A stretch of DNA of 64,000 nt, taken from Petrolisthes cinctipes. Its lineage: Eukaryota > Arthropoda > Malacostraca > Decapoda > Porcellanidae. The stretch is taken from positions 210,001 through 274,000 of the forward strand of contig JAWQEG010000510.1 of NCBI GenBank assembly GCA_033782935.1, read 5' to 3'. Below the pieces are notes generated by a model. The model ran no database searches and was not told the origin of the DNA. It worked only from the letters and a program-made list of their open reading frames with translations. Position numbers and translations under genes: made by a program. Below, piece by piece: positions 1 to 11,197 of the stretch. Each line of letters opens with the position of its first letter. The first letter of the stretch is position 1.

Positions 1-165
1 ATATAGTTTCCAAATAGAGTAATAGACGAATGGAACAAATTACCAGAAGTGGTGTGTGTCAAAAACATACATAACTTTATAGAAAAATATGATGATTGTT
101 TTTTAAAATACGGGACATTACGAGCTTGACTCAATCCTGTAAAGATACAAATAGGTAAGAACCCA
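1..165 (+). mobile_element. 3' end of a CR1-like LINE (5'-truncated fragment)
   Basis: This stretch matches 51900-52063, the last codons and 3' UTR of the intact LINE at 48.9-52.1 kb, almost base for base. It differs by one single-base deletion near position 7, a 3-base deletion in the run coding LPEEVV, and a few substitutions. It ends with the same short tail (AAATAGGTAAGAAC) and then runs directly into the CA array. The rest of the element lies outside the window or was never inserted. Confidence 0.85.
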
Positions 166-272
166 GACGAAGGAATACATACACACACACACACACAGAC
201 AAAGGAATACACACACACACACTCACACACACAGGCGAAGAAATACACACACACACACACACGGACGAAGGA

Positions 273-313
<41 letters not shown>

Positions 314-480
314 GGCGAAGAAATGCACACACACGCACACACACACACAGATACACATAGGATACACACACACACACACACACATAGGAATACACGCATA
401 CAGACACATATAGGAACACACACACACACAAACACACACAGACGAAAAAATACACACACACACACACACAGACACACATA
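166..480. repeat. Compound (CA)n / GACGAAGGAATA array
   Basis: CA dinucleotide runs are interrupted at irregular spacing by GACGAAGGAATA or ATAGGAATA. This makes a degenerate minisatellite with roughly 20-40 bp between motifs. The same array type recurs at 1028-2660, 5446-6372 and 7986-8481, so this is probably one array split by insertions. Confidence 0.9.
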
Positions 481-1027
481 GGAGGTGGCCGAGTGGTTAG
501 TGTTCTGGACTCGTAACCTGGAGGTCGGGAGATCGATCCCCATAGGTGAGGGCCTGAGAATATTTACTCTTTCGATTTGTGTTTGAGGCACTAACTATAA
601 GGCCACCGAACGTCGTAAAACACCCTGACTGGTACCATAACACCCTCACTGGTACCATAACACCCTGACTGGTACCATAACACCATGACTGGTACCATAA
701 CACCCTCACTGGTACCATAACACCCTCGCTGGTACCATAACACCCTCGCTGGTACCATAACACCCTCACTGGTACCATAACACCCTCACTGGTACCATAT
801 CATCCTCGCTGGTACCATAACACCCTCACTGGTACCATAACACCCTCACTGGTACCATAACAGCTGCAGTATTTGGGAATTACCTTCACTTCCCTCCCTC
901 TGTGGCTGGGTACCAGTTCGGAAGTCGTGACGTGTGTGTGTGTGAGCAGCAGTTGACCTGGGCCACGGTAACGGGCTTGATGAAGCCTATGTACAGTGTC
1001 GCAAGAAAAAAAAAAAAAAAAAAAAAA
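481..1027 (+). mobile_element. tRNA-derived SINE with internal tandem repeat and poly(A) tail
   Basis: The head at 481-540 resembles a tRNA. GTGGCCGAGTGGTTAG fits an A box and GATCGATCC fits a B box (GWTCRANNC). An anticodon-loop-like CTCGTAA suggests a threonine (CGT) tRNA ancestor, although the anticodon stem no longer pairs well. The body includes a 20-bp tandem repeat (621-860). The 3' part (about 895-1004) is followed by 23 A residues at 1005-1027. A truncated reverse-complement copy of the same 3' part and poly(A) lies at 35202-35307, which confirms a dispersed family. The element sits inside the CA array. SINEs are RNA polymerase III transcripts mobilised by a partner LINE; the partner is not identifiable here. 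Confidence 0.75.
621..860 (+). repeat. 20-bp minisatellite inside the SINE (12 units)
   Basis: Twelve head-to-tail units of CACCCTCACTGGTACCATAA with a few substitutions (TGAC for TCAC, TCGC for TCAC). The period is exactly three units per 60 bases. The SINE tail follows, so this looks like expansion of a segment native to the SINE. Confidence 0.92.
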
Positions 1028-1290
1028 CACACACAAACACAGACAATGGAGCACACACACACACACACACACAGACGAAGGAGCACATACACACACACAG
1101 ACGAAGGAATATACACACATACACACACACAGACGAAGGAATACACACACACACACAGACGAAGGAATACACACACATACACACACACAGACGAAGGAAT
1201 ACACACACACACACAGTCGAAGGAATATACACACACACACACACACATACACACACAGACAAAGAAATACACACACACAGTCGAAGGAAT

Positions 1291-1321
<31 letters not shown>

Positions 1322-1934
1322 AAGAAATACACACACACAGACGAAGAAATACACACACATACACAGACGAAGAAATACAAACACACACACACACACAGGA
1401 ATACACACACACAGACGAAGGAATACACACACACAGACACACACACACACACAGACGAAGGAATACATACACACAGACGAAGGAATACGCACATACACAC
1501 ACACACACAGAGGAACACACACACATACACAGACGATGGAATACACACACGCACACACTGACACATATGAAGAAATACAGACACACAGGCACACATAGGA
1601 ATATACACACATACACACACACAGACATACATAGGAATACACACACACAGACACACACAGAGGAACACACACACACACACACAGGAATGCACACACACAC
1701 ATATACACACATACAAAGGAACACACACACACACACACAGGCGAAGGAACACACATACACACACATACATAGACGAAGGAATACACACACACAGACACAG
1801 ATGAAGGAATACACACACATAAACACACATAGGAATACACACACACACACACAGACGAAGCAAAGCACACACACACACACACACAAACAGACGAAGGAGT
1901 ACACACACAGACATACAAACAGACACACATAGGA

Positions 1935-1970
<36 letters not shown>

Positions 1971-2101
1971 GAATACTCACACACACACACACGTATAGGT
2001 ATACACACACACAGAGACACACATAGGAATACACACTCACACACACACAGACACTCACACACACACACACATAGGAATACACATACACACACACACAGAC
2101 A

Positions 2102-2148
<47 letters not shown>

Positions 2149-2168
2149 TCACACACACACATATAGGA

Positions 2169-2202
<34 letters not shown>

Positions 2203-2403
2203 ACACACACACAGACACACATAGGAATACACACATACACACATATAGGAACACACACACACACACTAAGACACAGACACACATAGGAATACACACACAC
2301 ACATATAGGAACACACACAAACACACACACACAGATACACATAGGAATACACACACACACACACACAGAAGAACACACACACACACACACACACACACAG
2401 AGG

Positions 2404-2444
<41 letters not shown>

Positions 2445-2660
2445 GAAGGAAAACACTCACACACACACACACACAGACGAAGGAATACACTCACACACAC
2501 ACACACACAGACGAAGGAATACACTCACACACACACACACAGACGAAGGAATACACATACAGACATGCACAGACACACATAGGAATACACACACACACAT
2601 AGGAATACACTCACAGACGAAGGAGTACACACACAGACACACACACAGACACAGACACAC
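1028..2660. repeat. Compound (CA)n / GACGAAGGAATA array
   Basis: This is 1.6 kb of CA runs broken by GACGAAGGAATA, TCGAAGGAATA and ATAGGAATA motifs, continuing the array at 166-480 after the SINE. The long open frames across it (CVCVC or HTHTH repeats) are translation artefacts of the dinucleotide. It stops at the 3' end of the minus-strand LINE at 2661. Confidence 0.92.
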
Positions 2661-2736
2661 ACTTGAAGTTCCTGAAGTATAGCTTGGGCCATCTGGGTGT
2701 CCAGGGTCACACTGATGTGCCGTCCTTGTAGTGCTG

Positions 2737-3009
2737 TTACTGTAGTTGGTGAATCACACTGTTTGAAGGCGATGGTTGATAGTAATGTGGAAGAGCGGGT
2801 TGGTCTGGTATGGTGAGCAGGAATTCGTCGAGTTTTTTCTTAAATGTTGATAGTGGGCAGTCTAATTGGCGTAGATTTTTCGGCAGACAGTTGAATAGTT
2901 TGGGACCATGCACAGTGAAGGACTTTTCCTTGAGAGTGGTAACATGTGGATACTTATTGTTTAACTTTGGGAGAACACATAATGGTCCACGTCTGCCTGT
3001 GTCCTTCAC
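2737..3009 (-). pseudogene. LINE ORF2 C-terminal tail
   Basis: This 90-residue piece contains FNCLPKNLRQ, FKKKLDEFLLTIPDQPALP and a final SNSVIHQLQ. It parallels the C-terminus of the LINE at 8601 (FNCLPNDLR, FLRTVPDKPALP, GNSILDQL). It is out of frame with the reverse transcriptase block, separated by a frameshift near 3010-3114. Confidence 0.8.
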
Positions 3010-3113
3010 TTGGATAGTATTGGGGTGGCCAAGGTTCGGTGCATGTCGGTTGATAATTTTCCAGATGTATATTATGAAATATCTTTCCCTTCTGCGCTCC
3101 AGCGAGTAAAGTT

Positions 3114-4682
3114 TCAGACATTAAAGTCTTTCCCTGTAATTATGTCATCTATGTTTTGTAATTTGTTAGTAAAGGTTCTTTGTACTGCTTCTATTTTCCG
3201 TATCTGTCCAATATTGGTTGGGTTCCATAATTGGCAGTAATATTCTATTATTGGTAATACCATGGTTTTAAACAGCGTAATGATAGCGTGGGGTTCCCTG
3301 GTTTTAAAGGAACGTAAGATCCATCCAATCTGTTGTTTGGCTTTATTTACCATGTTGTCTATGTGAGTGTCAAAATCTGCTTTGTTGCTCATAATGATGC
3401 CTAGGTCTCGTATCTCTGTTTTCTTTTGTATGGTTTGTCCAGCCGGATCTCGGTAAATAAAGTCGAGTGGTTCGTGTCTGGGGTGAGTATACCTAAGTAG
3501 TGTGCACTTTGTTGAGTTGAACTCCATATTGTTGCATTGCACCCAGCTGTATATTTTTGTAAGGTCGTTCTGAATTTTTCTGCAATCTTCAATCGTCTGT
3601 ACTCTGCCCAGCATCCGGGTGTCGTCTGCGAACGAGGTGGTTTGGCAGTAGTCTACATCTTCATCCATATCTGTCATAAACATTAGAAATAACACTGGTC
3701 CAATCACTGATCCTTGGGCTACACCACTTAATACTTTTGACTTCTCCGACTCGACTCCCTCTACCACCACTGACTGCGTTCTATCTGCAAAGAAATCTTT
3801 GATCCAGTCTAGTAATTTTCCAGCAATGCCAAACTGATATTCTAATTTTTTTGTTAAAATATGGTTATCTACCTTGTCAAACGCCTTAGCAAAGTCTAAG
3901 TAAATAGTATCTGCGGTTTGTCCGCTTTCTAAGAAATGTATTATTTCTGTGTGGTATTGTAATAGCTGAGAGAGACATGATATATTATCTCTAAAACCAT
4001 GTTGGCCTGGATTGTACAACTTGTTTCTATCCATGTGACTTCTTAGTTCAGTAACAATTAGTCGTTCAAATACTTTTATTATATGTGATGTTAAGGTCAC
4101 AGGTGTATATTGTTTGGGTTCAGTCTTGTTGCCTCCTTTGTGTATGGGAGTTACCATTCCATGCTTCAGTATTGCTGGTATTTTGCCTTGGTTAAGAGAT
4201 GATCTCCATAAGCCAGACAATGGTGTAGATAATGTTTTTGAGCATTTCTTAAGGAGAATAGCTGGGATCTGGTACGGTCCGGCTGCTGCATTAATTTTTA
4301 TCTTTCATATTGCCTTCTCAAAGTCTTCTGGTTTGAGCCGGATGTAGCTTAGTTGGTAGTCGACTGATTTCCATGGAATTGGTCTATGTTCGTCCATTGG
4401 TTTGATAAAAGCTGAAGTGTACTGCTCATTCAAGGCTTTCACTATTAACTCAGGTTCGCGAACCAGTTCACCTCTGTATATAAGTGGGCCAATGGAGCTT
4501 CGAGTTACTGATTTTGAGCGCACGTATGAGTAAAAATATTTCGTGTTTGCATTTATTTTCTCTATTGCTCTTGTTTCCGTTAATTTCATTTCTTTTGCAC
4601 ATATTGGTGCGAGTTTGACTTCAATATCGTTCATTTTGTTTTTTAGTTTCTCTACTTCATACGTGTTTATTGTTTTCGCCAT
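3114..4682 (-). pseudogene. LINE reverse transcriptase (broken by one TGA)
   Basis: A single frame runs from 4682 to 3114, interrupted only by a TGA at 4305-4307 (EKAI-stop-KIKIN). It reads through a linker, the RT blocks GPYQIPAILL, TPVTLTSHIIKVFERL, QHGFRDNISCLSQLL, YLDFAKAFDKVD (motif A), GVAQGSVIGPVLFLMF and TSFADDTRML (catalytic FADD), and ends in IGQIRKIEAVQRTF. The ATG at 4220 is not a real start. This is the polymerase that makes cDNA from the element's RNA. Catalytic residues are intact, but the stop and neighbouring frameshifts make it inactive. Confidence 0.88.
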
Positions 4683-4853
4683 TGTTATTTTTATCTTCGT
4701 CCGTTTCCTTATCAGGATACAACAATCTCTTGGAATACTGTTTTGGGTGCATCTTTGTCGGACAGGAGTGTGTTGTGTGCATATCTCTAGCAGTTTAGCC
4801 TATAATATATTATATATGTCGTCACTGGTTTTGTTCTCAAATATATTAAGTAT

Positions 4854-5335
4854 TCATTGTGGCTTCTTGTATTGCATTCCAATCTGTGTTCTTATGGCGG
4901 GAATACAGTGAAGCAAACGAATCTTTCTCCAGTGTCCGTTTCGTTCACTCGTTGTCTCCAAATCTGTCTTTATGACTGCAATTCTGTGGTCTGACATCAA
5001 AGTGTCTTCAATAGTTATATTACTGACTATTTCTTCGTTGTTTGTTAAAGTCAAGTCTAGAATGTTGTTTCCCCTAGTAGCCGTGTCTATCATTTGTTTA
5101 AGTAGGAATTTGTACATAAACGATAGAAATAAGTCAGATGGCTGTTGGTCCGAGGCCGATCCTCCATACATTATTGTCCAATTGGGTTCGTTCCATCTAA
5201 TGATTGGCAGATTAAAATCACCAAGTATTATAATGTTAGGTTCTGGATTGCCTAGGTTAATTACCTCTGATTTTATTGATCGTATTGTATTTGTAAAGTT
5301 ATCAGTAGAGCAGTATGGTGGTCGATAAATGGTTT
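4854..5335 (-). pseudogene. LINE APE-type endonuclease, C-terminal part
   Basis: One frame stays open from about 5335 to 4854. It carries IYRPPYCS, then LGDFNLPIIRWN (the catalytic GDFN block), then NNILDLTLTN and the final MSDHR block with the SDH catalytic pair. These are the conserved C-terminal blocks of apurinic-type LINE endonucleases, which nick target DNA. The N-terminal blocks are missing because the copy is 5'-truncated. The frame stops at 4854, before the reverse transcriptase. Confidence 0.8.
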
Positions 5336-5445
5336 ACAATACTAGTTTCCACTTGAGAATATAGATAAGTATGTGCTCCACCTCTCCATTTGACTCTTGC
5401 TTTAAAACCCTCGTCTGTCTCATCAAATATTTTCTAACATAAATA

Positions 5446-5793
5446 CACACCCACACAAACACACACAGACGAAGGAATACACACACACACACACACCCAC
5501 AGGCGAAGAAATACACACACACACACACAGACGAAGGAATGCACACACACACACCCACAGGCGAAGAAATACACACACACACACAGACGAAGGAATACAC
5601 ACACACACAGACGAAGGAATACAAACACACACACATACAGACGAAAATATACACATACACACACACACAGACACACATACATACAGACACACATAGGAAT
5701 ACACACACATACACACAGACGAAGGAATACACACACACACAAAGACGAAGGAATACACACACATACACACTTAACACAGACACAGACGAAGGA

Positions 5794-5829
<36 letters not shown>

Positions 5830-6372
5830 GAAGGAATACACACACACACACACAGACGAAGGAGTACCCACACACACACAGACGAAGGAATACACACACA
5901 CACACAGACGAAGGAGTACACACACACACAGTCGCTCATAAGAATGAACACACACACACACACACATAGGAATACACACACACAGACACATATAGGAATA
6001 CACACACACACACACACAGACGAAAGAATACACACACACACACGCACACACACAGACGAAGGAATATACACACACACACAGACGAAGGAATACACACACA
6101 CACACAGACGAAGGAATACACACACACACACACACGTAGACGAAGGAGTACACACACACACACACACGAAGAAATACAGACACACACTCACAGACGAAGA
6201 AATACACACACACACGAAGTAATACACACACACACACACACACACAAGCACACACACACCAAGGAATACACACACACACACACTTAGATGAATAAATACA
6301 CACACACACACACACAGAGGAAGGAATACACACACACACAAACACCGACCAAGAAATACACACAGATAGTTA
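5446..6372. repeat. Compound (CA)n / GACGAAGGAATA array
   Basis: About 0.9 kb of the same CA-based minisatellite, lying between the 5' truncation point of one LINE and the 3' end of another. No gene is present. Confidence 0.92.
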
Positions 6373-7985
6373 GATATAAATAGATTGTTTATTGACCATA
6401 ACATTACATATTACATTACATAATAATAACTCTAACAGTTTTTTGTACTCTTCTACTCTTTTACACCTACCTACTGCAAACATCTGTATTTGATAATGTC
6501 TTGCTACATGTTTACAGGTAAACAGACAGAATATCGTGTATTATTTTACATGTTTCAGCCATTGAATACTTAACAGTAAACACCTGTTTTATTGTGTCAA
6601 ACCGGTGATTGTCACGAGTGTGTTGAGTTTATGGGCAGTCCTGGAGGACGTGTCTCTCTGTTTGTACACTACCACATTCACATATTCTTTCATTCATAGG
6701 TAAGCGGCCACGATCCCTTCTATTCCATCGTCCTGTCTCACATACTAGAGAGTGACCACTCACCCTGAACTCAGTAAAGGACAACTTCTGATATTTATTA
6801 ACATTATGTTTCACCTTATATATGTCATGTAATATGAAGCTTGGGTTTATATCCTTGTATGTTAATCTCCTTGAAGAGTCACTCTCAGAAATTCTATCAA
6901 TTACACTTTGCATAGCCTGCTTTATATCTTTAACATCATTACTAATATAGTGTGTTATTAGCCTCCCCATCACTGTATTACTACTCTTTACTGTATTCAT
7001 AACAAATACCAAAGGGTCGTCTATGTATTCAGATCTTTCCTGCCATATTTTATAAAAAAAAAAATATGCTGATTATACTGAACTAGGTCATGTACGGGAG
7101 GGAATCCCGACTCAGCATAACAAACATCATTACATGTATATTTCTCACTCCAAGTAATTGCTTAAGACACCTGTTATAGAGTTTAACAATGGGCTTAAGA
7201 TTACCATCCAGCCACGACTCACAGCTATATAATAATGACGACATCAGTGCTGCATCAAATACTCTCCGCTTAATTAACCACAAATGGGATATCTTTGTTT
7301 TTATTTACAAAAGACACAAATTTGAGAACATGGCACATTTTCATCATAGTGTGTTCTTTTATAGCTGATGACACACAGCCGTCACTAGTGAAGGGTGAAC
7401 CCAGATATGCATAGGTGTAACACCATTCCACCCTCAACCCATCCACCAACAATGGCTCTCTGTCTCTCTCGCCACCACTGATAACAAAAAATTTGGTTTT
7501 GATTGATTGATCTTCATTCCATATTCAATACAGTAGTTCTGCAGTAATTTTATCTTCTTTATCATATTTCCTCGAGATGTTGAAAGGAGCAACGTGTCGT
7601 CCATTAAAACCAAAATATGTATCCATGCTAAAAATCAGTCTGCTTTACATCCTTCTTGGATTATCTTTATGAGATAATTTACAAAATATAATAAACAATA
7701 AACATGATGTAGGTGACCCCTGCCGTACACCCAGAGTAATTGTTACCACTACTGTCCCGATCATACTTTCTGTTAATTGATACATTGCAATCAGAGCACA
7801 GAGCATCACTGACCCACATTCTAATCTGCGTAATATTTTTAACAATGTTCTCCTGGAGACCATGTCATACGCTTGTGAAAAATCCACAAACGCCACATAC
7901 AGAGTTAGTTTCTTTCTCTGAACCATATCACATAACAACCGTAATGACACTATATGTTCTATATGTTCAAGACACACTCTCTTCT
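6373..7985 (-). mobile_element. 5'-truncated LINE of a second family, minus strand
   Basis: The copy begins abruptly in the reverse transcriptase next to the CA array at 7986. It contains FVDFSQAYDMVSRRTLL (RT motif A), LECGSVMLCALIAMY and LGVRQGSPTSCLLFI. The frame then breaks, followed by a short piece at 7270-7452 (AYLGSPFTSDG), another at 7083-7283 (SSLLYSCESWLDG) and a C-terminal tail at 6629-7012 ending in SLVCETGRWNRRDRGRLP and a cysteine motif (CECG..QTERHVLQDC). The FADD block is not recovered in any frame. The 3' UTR runs to about 6373. No intact ORF remains. Confidence 0.82.
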
Positions 7986-8148
7986 CCAGTGCACACACAC
8001 ACACACACACACAGACGAAGAAATGCACAAACACAGACACACATAGGAATACACACACACACACACACACACACACAGAAGAAGGAGTACACACACACAC
8101 ATACACACAGATGCACATAAGAATACACACACACACACACACATAGGA

Positions 8149-8188
<40 letters not shown>

Positions 8189-8481
8189 GAAGGAGTACAC
8201 ATACCCACACACACACACAACACAGACGAAGGAATGCACACACACACAGACACAGACGAAGGAATATGCATACACACACAGACGAAGGAATACACACACA
8301 CACACACTCACAGACGAAGGAATACACACACACACACACACACACAGACGAAGGAATATACACACACACATAGACGAAGAAATACACACACACACACACA
8401 CAGACACGCATAGGAATACACATACATACACACAGACGAAGGAATACACACACACACACAGACGAACACACACACACACAC
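7986..8481. repeat. Compound (CA)n / GACGAAGGAATA array
   Basis: About 0.5 kb of the same minisatellite, directly abutting the 3' end of the LINE that extends up to 12.75 kb. Confidence 0.92.
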
Positions 8482-8600
8482 CTGTGAATCCTGTGAAGTA
8501 GTTTAGGAGCCATAGTCCATGGTCACGCTGGGGCGCCACCATCACGCTGTAGCTGGGTCTCCCTGGCCATCTAGGGTGCCAGCGTCATACTCTATATTCA

Positions 8601-10189
8601 TTACCATCTTCCAGCCGCTCTCATGTACTCCAGCTGATCCAGAATACTATTTCCCACGGCGGGTTGGTGATAGTGTGGTAATGCTGGTTTATCTGGCACC
8701 GTTCTCAGAAAATTATCCAATCTCCTCTTGAAACTGTCCAGTGTACAATTTTTTTCTCTGAGATCATTAGGCAGGCAGTTAAATAATCTAGGGCCGTGTA
8801 TCACAAACGAACGTTCTCTCAGTGTTTGTACCCTTGCTGCTGCTCTGTTGTTTATGGGAGGGATGCGACACACTCTCCCTCTCCTGCCGCTCATGATGAC
8901 TCGAATCTCGTCCTCTGTACCAATATTTGGCGCCAGCCTGTTGATAATTTTCCAAAGATATATTATCTGATAATTTTCTCGGCGTCGTGCAAGCGAATAC
9001 AGATGCAACATCTTTAGTCGCTCCCAATAATCTAAATGCTGCATTCGACTTATCCTAGTCATGAACGTTTTTTGTACAGCTTCTAGCAGCCTAATGTAGC
9101 TCATGGTTCTTGGACTCCATATCTGACAGCAGTACTCTATCAGTGGTAGCACCATCGCTCTAAACAGAGTCAACATCGGGTAGGCCTCTCTAGTAGTAAA
9201 CGAGCGGAGTATCCATCCCATCTGTTGTTTACTCTTGACAACCACCGCTTTTATTTGCTCTCCAAAGTTTGCTGTATCACTCATGAACACTCCCAAGTCC
9301 CGTAACTGCTGTTTTCGTTCAATTGTTGATCCATCCGGAGCAACATACTGGTAGTTCCAAACTTCCTCTGTTCCCGGAACATATCTCATCAATTCAAACC
9401 TGGAGGCATTAAACACCACATTGTTTTGTCCTGCCCAGCCATACAACCGTACTAAATCTTCTTGCATTAATTCACAGTCTTCATCTGTTGCTACAGTTTT
9501 TAGCAAGCGCGTGTCATCTGCAAATGATGTTGCCGGTGTATGTTGCAACACAGAGTCAATTTCAGATATGTAGATAAGAAACAGTATGGGGCCCAACACT
9601 GATCCTTGTGGTACCCCGCTTATCACTTCTGACTCTGCAGATCTTGCACCATCAACCACCACTGTCTGACGTCTGCCTGTTAAAAATGATTTCAGCCACA
9701 CGAATAGGCATCCATCAATTCCAATGTCTTTAGTTTCTCCGACAGCATCCCGTAGTCTACCTTATCGAAAGCCTTAGCGAAATCAAGGTAGACCACATCC
9801 ACTCCAATGCCAGTTTCCAGCACTTTAATAATCTCCTGGTAGTGTTGCAGTAACTGGGACACACAGGATCGCCCAGGTCTGAATCCATGTTGACCATCAT
9901 TAAATAGAGAATATCTATTTAAATGTGCGATCAGTTCTTTTACTATTATTTTTTCAAATATTTTTATTACATGTGATATCAATGTAACTGGTCTATAATT
10001 CCCAGCCAGACTTCTGTCACCTCCCATGTATAAAGGGGTAATAAAACCCAACTTCAGAGCAGAAGGCACCACTCCATCTGTTAACGACTTCCTCCACAAT
10101 ATACAAAGCGGTACCTTAAGTGCTTCTATACAATTTTTCAGCAAAATGGCAGGTATTCCATCAGGACCTGCCGCCTCACCATTAGCCAA
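8601..10189 (-). pseudogene. LINE reverse transcriptase (one frameshift)
   Basis: Two overlapping frames, 10189-9692 and 9701-8601, join at a frameshift near 9720. Blocks in order are AAGPDGIPAILL, NYRPVTLISHVIKIFEKI, QHGFRPGRSCVSQLLQH, VVYLDFAKAFDKVDY (motif A), FLTGRRQTVVVDG, ISGVPQGSVLGPILFLIY, ATSFADDTRLL (catalytic FADD) and a long C-terminal domain ending PDKPALPHYHQP. Catalytic residues are intact. It lacks only one base of reading frame, so decay is recent. Confidence 0.88.
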
Positions 10190-10221
10190 CTCACCAACCG
10201 CCTCAGTGATATTATCTTCAA

Positions 10222-11133
10222 TTAATTAAAAATGACATCCATTAATTCATGATGCTCAGAAGCTCCAGTTCCACCATCCAAACCACGTAGTACATCGTCC
10301 GGTAGTGGTTCACTGACAACAGAGTCATATTGTGCCCGCAGTATTTCACATAAACGACCTGTGTCCCCGACCAATTCCTCATTAACTTTTAAGGGACCAA
10401 TAGTTGACCTTATTTTAGCCTTCTCACGAACATACTTGTAGAAGAACTTCGGATTGCTTTTTATCGCTTCAACCACCCTTAATTCAGCATAATTCTTCTC
10501 CCTTTCATGAGATGTGCTCAGCTTGCTCTCAAGTAACTGTATATTATCTGTCAGCCTTATCTTCAAGTTGACATCACGAGTAGTCATTATCCTCTTCGCT
10601 AATCCTGTTCTCTTCCTCATTAATATTTTTCTGTCTCTTGGGATGAGTCTCGTTTTCTTCTTACTATTTCTCACTAGAACAAATTTTTCACAAACACTTA
10701 ATAATTCCTTGCATGATATGCAATACATGTTTTCTGTTGACAAGTTACTCATCAACTGGTGCCAGTTTACTTCCATCAACACTGTATTTATACCTTCCCA
10801 TTCCACCTTCTCGTGACAGAAGTTCAGGCTAGATAATTTTCCGTCCCTGTGTATATTTTCACCTATTTGTATAGGAAAGCCTAAAGTCGTTTCAACTATC
10901 AATAATTTGTGGTCTGACATTATAGTGTCCTCCCCTCGAATATTATATAATAACTCCTCATTGCTGGTAAAGAATAAATCCAGTATGTTATCCCCTCTGG
11001 TGGGCTGAGTGATGTTCTCAATAAACATGAATTCGTCGGCAAAATCAAGCAGTAGTTTTGCTTGCTGGATCAGCTGATCCAACGTACACCTCCAACGACT
11101 CCCATTTAATAATTTGCAAATTAAAATAGCCAT
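10222..11133 (-). pseudogene. LINE endonuclease C-terminus and EN-RT linker
   Basis: It contains the endonuclease block GDNILDLFFTSN and the terminal MSDHKLLIVE. A basic linker follows with KKTRLIPRDRKILMRKR and FFYKYVREKAKIRSTIGPL, the usual bridge to the reverse transcriptase. Just upstream (about 11126-11135) the block expected to read NGDFN reads NGYFN, so the catalytic Asp of the endonuclease is lost. A TGA near 11198 and a frameshift near 10220 (TTAATTAATT) separate it from its neighbours. Confidence 0.78.
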
Positions 11134-11197
11134 TCATCACCACTGTGGGAGCAGGGTCACTCAGTGTATTTAGCTCCTCCTTAATCTTGTTCATTAT

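Larger units (their letters stand above)
2661..5445 (-). mobile_element. LINE (CR1/Jockey-group), 5'-truncated, minus strand
   Basis: The copy starts inside the endonuclease domain near 5340-5445 and runs to a 3' end at 2661. It is bounded on both sides by the CA/GACGAAGGAATA array. The protein pieces, in order, are the endonuclease C-terminal part, a linker, reverse transcriptase and a C-terminal tail. It belongs to the same broad family as the 8482-12750 element; both end in a PD-PALPHY-QP type tail. It is degraded by a handful of stops and frameshifts. Confidence 0.85.

Noticed and set aside
481..545. A functional tRNA-Thr gene
   Set aside because: A and B boxes are present but the anticodon stem pairs poorly and there is no matching acceptor stem; a poly(A)-tailed SINE body follows.
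131..2660. Long Cys/Val-rich and Thr/His-rich open frames
   Set aside because: They are translations of (CA)n repeats in several frames on both strands; no real protein signature.
5334..6404. Long CVCVC-type minus-strand frames and HTHTH-type plus-strand frame
   Set aside because: Same CA-repeat artefact.
166..8481. CRISPR-like array of repeats and spacers
   Set aside because: Repeats and intervals are irregular and spacers are CA runs, in a eukaryotic context with no cas genes.
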